Below, one piece after another: positions 24,641 to 35,999 of a stretch of DNA of 64,000 nt. The position numbers were made by a program, and so were the translations under genes. The stretch comes from Selaginella tamariscina (lineage: Eukaryota; Streptophyta; Lycopodiopsida; Selaginellales; Selaginellaceae): assembly GCA_003024785.1 (NCBI GenBank), contig PUQB01000669.1, positions 62,001-126,000 of the forward strand, read 5' to 3'. Under the pieces are notes generated by a model, which saw only the letters and a program-made list of their open reading frames with translations, did not search any database and was not told the DNA's origin. Numbering within the stretch: the stretch's first letter is position 1; every line of letters starts with the position of its first letter.

Positions 24641-24900
24641 AACATAGTTAATCACTTGTTACAGTTTTAATTAAGTAAAGTGTTAAATTATTAATATGTT
24701 TTTATTGAATAATGATAATACAAAGTTAATCAATTGTTACATTTTTTATTTTTTTTTGCATTTATATACATTTGAAAACATGTGCATATTCTTTAATTCA
24801 TGCCATGTTTTAGATATTTCAATTAATTTGAAAACTAGTGAATTTATTTATAGATAATAGTTTTAATATTAAATATTAAATATTCAATACCAAGCTGTGC
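24640..24900 (+). repeat. Dispersed AT-rich repeat R, copy 1
   Basis: Starts TAACATAGTTAATCACTTGT and repeats the TTAATCA.TTGTTACA motif about 80 bases later. Similar sequence occurs at 39093-39350 and 47714-47940. In copies 1 and 2 it follows the coiled-coil gene directly. Confidence 0.65.
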
Positions 24901-26556
24901 AACAAAATTTAAATATAAATAATATAAACATTCATAGACACACATAACACATACACATCAAGACATGTATACACACAATATGCAGACATATTTACACAGG
25001 CAAATAATACACAAAAAAATATTCACATAAAATAACACTGTTTTTAATGTAAAGTACATTTATTCATTATTATTTTAAATTCATTTCTCTCATAACTATA
25101 TAACTATAGTATTACACAATAACTATAGTATAATTTCATGTTTATAATAGGGCATTTGTTTTACTATTAATATATTGTAAAAAATGTTCTATTTCGTACA
25201 TTCTATGTACAAAATAGAATTTATGTTATTTTTAAGTGAGTTTCTTATGCAAATAGTGCCATATCATTACTAAAATAATGACTGAGTGTAAGAAGTATGG
25301 ACCTCAATTCATTGATTTGTGAGGGCTGTCAGATATAAGAAGAGCACTTGTTAGTGGCTGGAGACACATATGCACAATTTGTGGAGATTTGTATAGATCA
25401 TTGAGTATCCTTCAAATCTGATGTTGGCTGTGGGCATATCCATGTGGCAAATGTTGCTAACTTTGTTGAGTGTGTTTGGTTTTGTGTGATTGCAATGTTT
25501 CCCCTCTTCATGCATTTGCGGGGGGGCATTTGTTTGAAGTATGGTAGCTATTTGGCTTGTTTAACATGGGATTCATATATGCAACAATTTGTTTAGCTTT
25601 TTTCTGCTTGTTTTAAGTTTGTTGTGTTTGATTTTTCTTGGTTTTGGATAAGCATTGGCCTGGCCTTGGTTATGTAGTGAATTTATTGCTAGCAGTCGGT
25701 GGATGGTACAATTATCTTTTTGCTGTAAGTTGTTTACTGATTGGTGTGGGTTAGGCACCATCTACTATTGTTGTTGGAGATGAACTAGCTTGAGGTTTTT
25801 CTGGCTTTTTTTTGGTTTGGTTTGTGAGCCAATGGTATTTCTCAGTCTTCTTTGATGTTTTGAGTCATCGGCAGAGTTTGCCAGGGCACTGTGGCAGCAT
25901 GTGTTTTTTGGTTTGTGGAAGCACATGAATCATATTTTAAGCATGTTGTGTATGTGGAGACATCTGCAAGTTTTACAAGCCTCTCCAAGCAAGGTTTAAA
26001 AAAATTCAAAACCCAATAAACCAATAAACAATAAACCGTTGTTTTAATTCACAAATTGATCTAGATCAAATTTTGTTGAAGAAGTCAAATCGTTAGTATA
26101 TATTGTTAAAATAAAGAATGTATCAATAATATCAAAGAATATTCAATTATTTTTTGTTGAGTAGGATAATTACATTAGCAAGTTAATTAATTTATGCCCA
26201 ATCATTCCAACATGATTATCTCATTACTTGGCAATACATGGAAATGTCCATTCAAATTATGTGCCAAATCTCCAAATCCTACGGCAGAAAAATGCAACAT
26301 GCATCGTTCCCCTTGTAATACAGACATACACACAACACACATGCACACCGAGACATTTAGACACACACAAAGCTACTCACTAGTTGTTTGAAACGAGGTT
26401 TCTGCGAAATGCAATATTATCTACATGCTTGTATTATGTATTTACAACCCATGCATCAGTCTTTTTATCTATACACGTCACATACACATGTTTATATCAC
26501 CATATGCATATCCTTGAGAAAAATTATCAACAAAGATGCACATACACAAACTCTTT

Positions 26557-26617
<61 letters not shown>

Positions 26618-27886
26618 TGCACACACGGTTTTTATATAAGTGTACAACCATATATAGAATTATACATTTGAAATAAACACACACACACACACATGAAATT
26701 TATTTTAATATATAAAATATCAAATGTTAGATGGGTCTAGGATTTATATTGACTATCCAATGGGGCCATGTGGGTTCAAAATTATATTAGTTATCAGATC
26801 GGGTCATGTGGGTTCAATATTTATAGTGGCTATCAGATGAGGTCATGCAGGTTCAGGATTTAGGATGGCCATGGAATGGGGCCATGCAGGTGTCCATAAC
26901 ACACACACACACACACAATAAATTTATTGTATAATATTTGTTTTATGCATATTACAAAAGGATTATGTATTAAGCTTACTACAATATTATACTATTTTAA
27001 TATTTGTTCGAAAATTAAATAATTGTATACAACATTGTAACTTTTAACAAAAAAATATTTTTTTATTGTTAATGTATTACAAAAATAAATCAATAAATAA
27101 ACTATATCACAATTAAGAGCAAATTTGAAACTAAAATTGAGTTTAAGTATTAACATGCAAATAAACATATATTTATCAATATAAAAGTTATACTAATATA
27201 TCTTTATAATTTACAAATATTGTGCTGTATATAAACACAATATAAATGTATTGATAATTGCTTTTTTTTTTTTTTTAATACGTGAGAGCTAAGAAATGTA
27301 TATATTTAAGAATAAAACAATATACATGGATATTAGAAGACATATAATAACATATTTAAGTATGTTATATAAGGATAATAGTAATAATAAATGAGTATTT
27401 AATTATAAAATTATGTTATTAATTTGTAATTAGAACAATAATGATTATATCAAACCGAAAAAAAGAAAAATGATTCTTTTATTTGTATTTTGCCAATGTT
27501 TACCTTTAACTATTTATTCAATAAACAAATTCACGCAAAAAATTTATTTATTTAACATTTAGAAATGAGGGGATAACTATTTTGCGCATTGTTCTTATGC
27601 GCGCTACACATTAGGAGCACACAATCGTTACGATATAGACTGTGAATATTCTTCTTAAATCACTTGGCGCCGAGGACTAAACATTTAAATTTGATCTCCC
27701 CCATTTGTATCTAAATTCGGTGACACATAGGGTCCTCAGTGCAAGGTTAATATTAGTATGGTTTTGATTGACAAATGGGGGACCGGAAAAATTATAAATT
27801 TGTTAATGGGAATAATATGTTTGAATACTAGCTTAGTTAAAGCCAATCAATATAGTATTTGAATATGCAGTTCCCATTATTTGGCT
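24900..27886. other. Spacer: AT-rich, with a less AT-rich block and microsatellites
   Basis: No gene that I can support. Bases 25250-26030 have more G and T, with no credible frame. A long (TC)n-(AC)n run lies at about 26554-26620, and (AC)n runs at about 26680-26692 and 26901-26918. Bases 26990-27200 resemble 47400-47600 (both contain AAATTAAATAATTGTAT and GAGTTTAAGTATTAACATGC), so this is another dispersed repeat. Confidence 0.55.
26733..26887. repeat. 39-bp minisatellite, four units
   Basis: Four consecutive units of 38-39 bp. Each starts with a GGGTTC/AGGTTC-type sequence and ends GGGGCCATG or GGTCATG plus one base. The unit is a multiple of three, so a 13-residue repeat could once have been coded on either strand, but stops interrupt all frames now. 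Confidence 0.75.
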
Positions 27887-28271
27887 TGATTAGCACAGTT
27901 AACATATCGAGACGATATTGATTGCCGATACTAGAATATGCCAATACAAGTTGATGCTAATGAGTATGCCAACATTAGAATATTTCTTTGGAATACTCTA
28001 AGATCAAGAGCTGATGGTCTAGATTAGATCTAGAACTAGTGGTCTAAATTTAGATTGTATCGGTGGTTCAGATCCAAATTTGAATCAGAGGTCCAGATTC
28101 AGATCTACACCAGTAGTCCATAGATGTCAAGCTCTCATTATAAGGAGGCTAGGGTTAAGTTTCAGTATTCCAGTTAACACTAGTTGTTGGCCGATCTCTT
28201 GTAGTGCTAATTAATTAGTATATCTTTTTCTCTTCACTTTCTCACTAAAGATTTTGTTTTTACTTTGTTCT
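27887..28271 (+). repeat. G4 5' LTR
   Basis: Direct repeat of 35050-35445 with clear similarity throughout, for example GGCCGATCTCTTGTAGTGCT and the repeated GGTCCAGAT motifs. Divergence suggests an old insertion. Confidence 0.78.
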
Positions 28272-28456
28272 TGGTTCATCCTTGATAGTTTGAACAGAAT
28301 CCTTTTACGTTAGTCGCATTCCAGTCACGCTAGAGTAATAGCAGCATTCACTCAACATGAGTATACACACATGCTTTCAAAGCTGGAATGTTTGCGCACT
28401 AAAGTCACCGGTGTGAGGCAAGATAACTAGTGGTTAACTAGAGGAATCAGTAGTTG

Positions 28457-29500
28457 ATGGCAGAAAAGCATGAGCTTGCTAGGATCGAGAATTGGCAAGA
28501 TCAGGAGGGTCAAAAGCTGGTGCATCAAGTGGTCGAACTCACACGCCAAATCCAACTACAAGGCAGCCTTCAAGCTCAGTTTCCTCTACAGCACCATAGG
28601 AACCGAAGGTTAGTTTGCCAAAAAAATTTGACGGTACAGGTCCCAGTTCTATGGGTTCATAAATCTGATTCGCCTGATCATTTGGATGAACCTTAGTCGT
28701 TATGCTGATGATCATTCGAAGGTGGGTCTAGTTGGACTACTACTCATTGGCACTACTTGAGCCTGGTTTGTGCCTTTGCTGAAAAAGAACTCACTGTTGT
28801 TGGACGACTTCAAATCATTCTTTTCAGAGTGTAAGCATTGCTTTGGTGACACCAATAGTGTCCGAACAACAATCGATTCATCGACTTTAGCAGGGTAATT
28901 ATCCAGCATCAGTATATGCATCAGAGTTTTGCCTTTTGGCATGTGACGTGCCATGGGATGAGGAAGCTTTGATCAATCAATTTCGCCAAGGCTTTGCAAT
29001 GATGTTAAGGACCTTCTCTTGACATTCCATGAGGACCTGATAAGTCTCTTCGAGGCTATCAAACTTGTCGTACGGTGCGATAATTGACTGTTTGAGCGCC
29101 GATCAGAGCGGCTCTAGGCATCCTAGAGGGAGTATACATATGTTACAACAGTAGCATCATCGTCGACAGTACTAATGGTGACCCATGCTCCTAGTCAAGT
29201 CCCAACTGAAAGCCCAGTTCCCATGGAGTGTGATGTAGCTCAAGCTTGATGTTGAGGACCCTTGGCAGTAGCTGAGAAGCAACAACATAGGACCAATGGT
29301 TTGTGCTTGTGATGTGGTGGTCCTGGTCACATCATCATCAATTGCCATGTTCAACCATGTTCATCCCATGAATCCTTAGCCCATCATGATCAACCACATT
29401 CACCCTAAGAGTCCTAAGCCCTTGAGCCGAAGCAATAGTTTTAAAGTCCTTAACAAGTTGGATGAGGAGTTAAACAAGTAAGTCCAGCCAAAGTAGGAGC
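28457..29500 (+). pseudogene. G4 gag remnant
   Basis: A methionine frame near 28457 (MAEKHELARIENWQDQEG) probably begins gag. The rest is broken by many stops. Near 29305-29345 a CCHC knuckle (C-x2-C-GGPGH-x4-C) can be read, with a stop inside its first half. The order and spacing fit gag; function is lost. Confidence 0.6.
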
Positions 29501-29509
29501 CGTTTGGTT

Positions 29510-32500
29510 GGACCATCCCGAGCATAAGGAGTCCTTGCAAACAACTGGCTTCATTCCGTCGTTTCGAATTGGTAAGTCCTTTGCCACACAAGTTGAGCTT
29601 TGCATGGCAAGGGGTCACAAGGTCACAACATCAACTTTGTTGGACTCAGGAGCCAATGCTTGTTTCATGGATCGCACCTTTGCACGTTGACACTCCATTT
29701 CCCTAAAGAAGCTCCCGTACCAAGTTCCTGTTTCAGTTGTGGATTCCCAGCCTATGGCATCAGGTGCTGTTGTTGAGAAGTCTGAACCCATCTAGGTGAC
29801 CTTAAGAGTCCTGCAGGATTTTATTTAACATGATTAGCAGTCCTGAGTACCTAGTTATCCTTGGTACCCCATGGTTTGAGTTGCATAATCCGACCATCAA
29901 CTGACGCAAGTGGTGTTTGAGTTTGCTAAAGGAGGTAAAGGTTTCAAACTCTCCCGACCCAACCTTGGAGTCTTTGCGAGTTTGCACGATCTTGTTGAAC
30001 AATTCATTAAGGAGAGTAAACAAGATCCTTTATCAGTTTTTGCTGTAGTTATCACCCCAAGCCAAGTCCAGCTTGAATAAGTCACCGCTCTAGTTACCAG
30101 CTAGGTACAGTGAGTTTGCTAATGTCTTTGACAAGGTCAAGGCCAGTAAGCTCCCCAGAACATCGGCCATACGACTGTCCTATTTACTTGGTGGAAGGTG
30201 CTCAACCCCTTGGGGGCCAATTTATGGACTTTCTCCGGTGAAGCTCAAGGTTTTGCAGGTATATATCAAGGAGAACCTTTCCAATAGATTCATTCGGCAC
30301 TCCAAATCTCCAACTAGTGCACCTATCTTCTTTGTTAAAAAAGATGGCTCGTCTTCTTTGTTAAAAAGATGGCTCGTTGCGTTTGGTGGTGGATTATCAT
30401 GGGCTTAACAAAGTGACAGTACGCAACCGGTACCCCTTACCACTAACATTGAGCATCTTGGAGCATCTTGTTGAGGCCAAGTACTTCAACAAGATTGACT
30501 TTCAAGGTGCGTATAACTTAGTCCGGATTTGCCAAGGGGATGAGTGGAAGACTACATTTCGCATGCGGTATGGACATTTCGAGTACACGGTGATGTCATT
30601 TGGTCTCACCAATGCACTGACTTTTTTCAACATATGGCCAACGGCATTTTTCGTGAGTTCTTAGACATATTCATGATTGTGTACCTTGACGACATCCTTA
30701 TATTCCAAGACATTGGAGGAGCATGAGGAGCATATTCGACAAGTTCTGCAAAACTTACGGGACCATGGCCTTTATGCTAAGCTAGAGAAGTGTAATTTTG
30801 AGCAAGACCATGTGGAGTTCCTGGGGTACATTGTCTCGCCTGCAGGAGTTTCAATGGATTCTGCCAAGGTGAGGACTGTGTTAGACTAGTAGGTCCCTCA
30901 GATGTTTAGTGTTTTCTTGGCTTTGCCAATTTCTACTGCAAGTTCATTAAGGACTACTCCAAAATTGTGTTGCCACTCACCACACTCACATAGAAGAACA
31001 AGCAATTTGTGTGGACATGGGAGGCAAATGCTGCTTTCAACGCCCTAAAGTAGGCCTTCACCTCCACTCCAATATTGGCTCACCTTGATCTTGACAGACC
31101 TTTTGTTATTGAGGCCGATGCATCGGACTTTGCATTTGGGAGCATCCTTTCTTAGGTTGGCGAAGATGGTTAGCTCCACCTGGTAGCGTTTCACTCCCGC
31201 AAGTTTCTCGCACCGGAGATCAATTATGAGGTACATGATAAGGAACTTTTAGATATTATGGATTCGTTTGAAGAATGGAGGCATTTTTTGGAGGATTCAC
31301 CACACTAGGTAGTAGTCTACAACGACCATAAGAACCTCATGGACATTTAGTCAACACACATTTTGAGTCATTGGCAATTTTGCTGGGCCTAGTTCTTAGC
31401 ATGGTTCAACTTTATCATCACGAATCAACCAAGTTCACAATAGGGTAAATTGGATGCTCTATCCTGATGATTCTACTTGGCTCCTCGTCTCGGTGATCCA
31501 GCATTTGACCGACAACGACATGTTCTTTTGGGATCCGACCGCTTGAAAGTGATGGTTGCCAAGGTAACACCATCTCTAGTAGATTCCAGCATTTTAGACA
31601 TGGTTTACACGATGCTACCTGCTGATGCCTTCGCTCAAGATGTCTTGAACCATATTGTTCCAGATCGCGCTTCGAGTTCCAACTCTAGTTATGACCGTGG
31701 TGACTACAGGCAGTTCGATGTTCGTGACAGCTTGTTGTTCTACAACGAACTCTTGTATATACTAGCAGGTCCTTGCTGTCTTCAGGTATTACAGTCTTGC
31801 CATGATGCTATTGTTGTTGAACATTTTGGAACTTGCAAGACACTCGAGCTTGTTTCCCGTGATTATTGGTGACCTCAACTCCGTAGGTACGTAGTTGATT
31901 TTGTACGCACTTGTGATGTATGTTGCCAATCCAAAGTTCCTTGCCATCACCCATACGGTTTGCTCCAGCCATTGCCAGTTCCAAGTGGCCCATGGAAGTC
32001 GATTTCCATGGACTTCATCACCGATCTTCTAAGTTCTAAAAGATTTGACTTAGCATTGATTGTGGTGGATAGGTTTTCCAAGATGGCTCATTTCATCCCA
32101 TTCACCAAATCTATCACAAGCGAGGAGACAGCTGATTTAGTGGTATGGGAGGTCTTTTGGTTACATGGCTTGCCAAAGGACATTGTTAGTGATCGTGGCC
32201 CTTAGTTTGTTGCCAAGTTTGGAAGCGGTTGCTCGAGCTCCTCCATATTCAGTGCAAACTCTCCTCAGGTTACCATTCACAACCTAATGGTCATACGGAG
32301 CATACCATTCAAACCCTACAATAGTACTTTGGTGCTTTAGCAACTACCAGTAGGACAACTGGTTTGACCTTTTATCCATTGCGGAATTCGCATATAACAA
32401 CTCGGTGCATACCTCAACAGGTCAGTCACCGTTCTTTACAGTCACTAGGTAACACCCTCGATGGTCTTTTCAAATGTCCCTGTGAACCCATCGACTGAAG

Positions 32501-32819
32501 CCCGTCTTCATCAAATTCACGAGGAGTTGACTCATCACTTGCACCATGCCCAAGCTTCCCACAAAGTGGCTATTGATCAACACCGCCATCTTGCTCCTAT
32601 TTTTCAAGTTGGTGACTGGGTCTGGCTTCTTTAACACAATCTTAGGACCACTAGGCCATGTGACATGCTTGATTACCAATGCCTTGGACCATTTCCTATA
32701 GTTGGTAAGATCAACGATGTCGCTTTCCATCTTCAACTCCCCAGCACCATGAAGGTTCATCCAATCTTTCATGTCTCTGTCCTTGAACCATATATTCCGA
32801 ATACTTTTACCAATCGCAC
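29510..32819 (+). pseudogene. G4 pol: protease, reverse transcriptase, RNase H, integrase
   Basis: The protease keeps DSGANACFMD (DSG at 29643-29651). Reverse transcriptase runs from about 30290, contains [20 protein letters not shown] and keeps the YLDD site at 30682-30693. RNase H (about 31080-31450) has the FVIEADASDFAFG signature. The integrase zinc module (H-x-H ... C-x2-C) is at about 31800-31930, followed by a core with MDFITDLL, VDRFSKMAHFIPF and IVSDRGP at 31960-32205. The C-terminal part 32665-32819 has VHPIFHVSVLEPY. Stops and short frame changes recur throughout, and a direct duplication of about 20 bases is seen at 30330-30375 (GATGGCTCGT twice). Confidence 0.85.
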
Positions 32820-32820
32820 A

Positions 32821-34791
32821 TGTCATAGTTTTTACTATGACTCCCCTTTACTTTGGATGTTGACTGTTGTTACCTACTGTACTATGTTAATGGACCTTAG
32901 ATGTAGTAAGAAACAGGCCTGCTTAATGCACTTGGGTATCTGGTGATGTTCCGGCCGGATGTTATTGAGTATTTGTAGGAAACTCTAGGCGAAGCTAAAA
33001 CTTACCTTCTAAAAAACTCTTACTCTAGTTTTCCATGTCCTAATTGAGTTAATGGTTAGTTCCAGTGAGTTCGACATGTCGGATATGTTTAGAAATACCC
33101 TTCGATGGATCATTAAGTTAACTCACCAAGTTTATTCCCTTTGGGAATGAGATTCCATGCTAGCCCACTTATGTAAACATGAAAATAAGGGGGGGGGGGG
33201 GGGGGCGGGCTTTGCCACATATATTAAGTAATACATGTAGGAGAGCTCCTAGGTTCATGACTGAGTTCGTTGCTCTTCTATTGGTGTAAGCTTTAACTTG
33301 TGTCGTTAAGGTACAACCCTTTATTGTGCTATCCTAACTTCCAGATAACAAGGTTATGTCCCACCTTCAAGGTAGCTTACCCTTAACGTTGGCGAATCCA
33401 TACTTGGGAGGTCTTGTTAGAATGCACGTTTCAAGATGCAGAGGTTGAGACTTGTCTCCAGCCTCCTCCTCCACATCAAGTTAGGTGTAACACTCATAGT
33501 CAAGTAAGGCACATCCGTGTCCTTGTCCGACTATGGGCGTGGAATCTTATTTGACATGTTCACGTTATCCAGTTCTTAAAGGTTCACTAAGAGGTTCTAA
33601 AGTTGGCATTTAAGAGCCACATTTTGTGACACTTAATGCAACTCTTGAATCTAAGGGGCTATGCATGATAGCCCACATCGTGGAAGGTAGTGTCACATGA
33701 AAATGTGACACTAGGCTAGATGACTCACGGTACAACACTTGAGGCACACCCTTTGGGGTTGTGTCATGGGGTTGTCACCAAAGGGTTGGATACTCTAACA
33801 AACAAGCATACTTGTGCTCGCACTAAGGTGCTAAGCCTTGGGCATCCGCTCAAGAGAGATTAGGTCTCATAACTAGGTGTGCTTTAACACACTTGGCTAA
33901 GGAGTGTTTTCTTTGGGGATTAAGGGTTAAACAACCTAAAGTCGTTAGCAAGAGCTCTTTTTCTGAAGCACTCACAAGTTCATGTACTTAGGGTTATCCA
34001 AAGTTAGCCTTGGGGAGTTTTCTTAGTAGAACACTCGTGTTCGCATATGGTTCACACTCGAGTCCTCACTAAGTAGCCCTAAGTCTAGGGTATGACTTGG
34101 CCACTCAAACTCCCAAGCGTTAGTCGTGGTTCAAGGTACCCCTTGTCGCCCTAAAGAAATTGTACTCGCTAATGAGGGTGATTCCTCAAGGGGTAAGTGA
34201 TGATGCCTCAGCTTTGTCATGGGGTATGTGAGAGACACATTTCTTTGTGGTGTTAGGGCATGAGCTTGTCTAGGTTTATTGGGACATAATCCTAAAGTCT
34301 ACTTGGTGATCGATGGCAAACTACAAAATCAATAACAGCAGCCCAACCTCTCCTTTTCATCTCAAGGCAATGGAGTTGAAGACACAGAAATGCCAGCCCT
34401 TAATGAAATGAGATGTCTAACCCTAACCCTAAACCCTAGGGGGGGTATTAGGGCACATACATTTGTTCTTCTTTATTAAAGAGACAAGTCTTTAAAGACA
34501 TAGTAAAAGATACTTATCTAAATAAAAGATTTGTTCATTCTATCAACTTTACAAATGATATGCTTTGTTATATATGAAAAAATTGTGTTAAATGACTTCT
34601 AGGGTTCATGGGATGGTCATTCTAGGGACTTAGGGTAGGGCTCTAAGTCTTCAACTTAATTAAGCATCTAAGTCAAACTCTTGAGGTCACCTTGGGGGAC
34701 TTAACGTTGCTCACATAGAATGATGATGCCGGAAGGCCACTTGTTAGCCACATGTTGCTATGTGTTGGTCCTTCGAGTTAAAACTCTGACA
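32821..34791 (+). repeat. Solo LTR S1 (long type, about 1.97 kb) inside G4
   Basis: It starts TGTCATAGTTTTTACTATG and ends AAAACTCTGACA, the same ends as the LTRs of G3 read on the opposite strand. No gag or pol lies next to it and G4 coding sequence resumes on both sides, so it is a solo LTR left by recombination. It contains a long poly(G) tract at about 33189-33205 and CCCTAAA-like motifs at about 34415-34445. The bases on either side (GCACA and ACCAC) do not match, so the target duplication is not visible. Confidence 0.82.
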
Positions 34792-35049
34792 ACCACCCCA
34801 CCACCAGTTGAGCTTGATGGTACATCAGAGTACAAAGTTGCCGTTATTTTGGATTTTAAACTTCTTTGTGGCAAGCTCTACTACCTTGTCGATTGGGCTG
34901 GTTACTCTCCAAGCAACCACACTTGGGAGCCAAAGGAGAATCTTGCTCATGCTCAAGAGGCAATTGCTACTTTTCACCGCCAATACCCTGCCAAACCACG
35001 TCAAGCTCTTGCTGCAACTTGTGGAACTTGCCATCGAAGAGGGGGATGG
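34792..35049 (+). pseudogene. G4 chromodomain end of pol
   Basis: Open frame with a clear chromodomain: YKVAVILDFKL, then LYYLVDWAGYSPSNHTWEPKE and ATFHRQYPAKP. The aromatic cage positions (Y, W, and the Y/W of WAGY and TWEP) are present. The domain would bind methylated histone H3 and guide integration. It is cut off from the integrase by S1. The segment ends at the polypurine tract. Confidence 0.85.
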
Positions 35050-35445
35050 TGTCATGAACCACCAGAATATACCGAAATGATGATGATGTCGATACCAGAA
35101 TATGTTAATACCAAATGCTGGTATTGGAATATGCCAACATTAGAATATTTCTTTGGGATATTCTAGGATCAGGAGCTAATGGTCCAGATTTAGATCCAGA
35201 ACTAGTGGTCCAGATTCAGATCTATAATCGGTGGTCCAGATCCAAGTTCTAAACTGGAGGTCCAGATTTAGATCTACACCAGTAGTCCATGGACATCAAG
35301 CTCTCATATATAAAGGAGGCTAAGGTTAGGTTTTTAATATTCTGATTCAACACTAATTGTTGGCCGATCTCTTGTAGTGCTAATTAATTAGTATATTTTT
35401 TTTTTTTTATTTTCTTCACTAAAGATTCCGTTTTTACTCTATTCT
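35050..35445 (+). repeat. G4 3' LTR
   Basis: Direct repeat of 27887-28271, placed directly after the polypurine tract and directly before the TGGCT target duplicate. It contains a poly(T) run near 35397-35409. Confidence 0.78.
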
Positions 35446-35578
35446 TGGCTTTGGCCTTAACAAATGAAATGATTGTAAGAAATGAACTATAAAAAAAGCA
35501 CTCGAAGTATATATATACAAGTATAATTACAAAAGGGCATTACTATTCTTACTTCCAGAGCTATATAGTAAATACCCA

Positions 35579-35968
35579 TCATTTGTTCTTCTTTTTGGCA
35601 CCACCTTTTTGTTTCTTTGGCTTTGGTTGCTTATCATCACCTGTGGACTGTGTAGAAGATCGAGTCCTAATTGGTTGTTCTTCAGTAGCAATGCGTTCCG
35701 TCATTTTCTTCTTGCCTCTCTTTTGTGAAGTATTTGGATCTTCCTCACATGCTGTACCAATGTCTTGTTTCTTGCTACTCTCTTCTGGCTCTGAGTGCTT
35801 TCTTTTTTCCCGCCTCTTCGAAGGTGACATTTTTGCTACCATTGGAACCTCTTCAAAGGTGCCTTTATTCTTTGCTGCTAGTGATCTCTTTCCCTTCACC
35901 TGTTTTTCGGGAAGTGGTTCCTCCTCTTCATTGTCTATATCATTTTCCACATTATCCTAAACATCCTC
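35579..35968 (-). pseudogene. Lys/Glu-rich protein end, unrecognised
   Basis: An open frame of 123 codons (35950-35579) preceded in the same frame by an acidic segment (SESGDESKSDEDV), with one stop codon at about 35957. The product is rich in Lys, Glu, Ser and Pro, with several basic clusters (KRREKRKH, KKQKGGAKKKNK) that resemble nuclear localisation signals. No fold is recognised. It lies downstream of the degenerate frames at 36000-38400 on the same strand and may be the C-terminal exon of that gene. Confidence 0.4.
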
Positions 35969-35999
35969 ATCACTTTTGCTTTCATCACCACTTTCAGAT

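Larger units (their letters stand above)
27887..35445 (+). mobile_element. Ty3/gypsy chromovirus-like element G4 with a nested solo LTR
   Basis: Plus-strand element with LTRs at 27887-28271 and 35050-35445 and a 5-bp target duplication TGGCT (27882-27886 and 35446-35450). A tract GAAGAGGGGGATGG (35036-35049) abuts the 3' LTR as a polypurine tract. TGGTTCATCC follows the 5' LTR as a possible primer site. The LTR starts with TG but seems to end CT rather than CA, so the outer limits are less certain than for C1 and G3. The order gag, protease, reverse transcriptase, RNase H, integrase, chromodomain marks a chromovirus. A ~2-kb LTR (32821-34791) is inserted between integrase and chromodomain. 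Many stop codons are present. Confidence 0.82.

Noticed and set aside
26384..26671. Frames with long Ser-Leu and His-Thr runs
   Set aside because: They arise from (TC)n and (AC)n repeats and overlap each other in several frames.
34410..34445. Possible telomere or interstitial telomeric array
   Set aside because: Only a few CCCTAA-type motifs are present, always at the same place within LTRs, so they belong to the LTR and not to a chromosome end.
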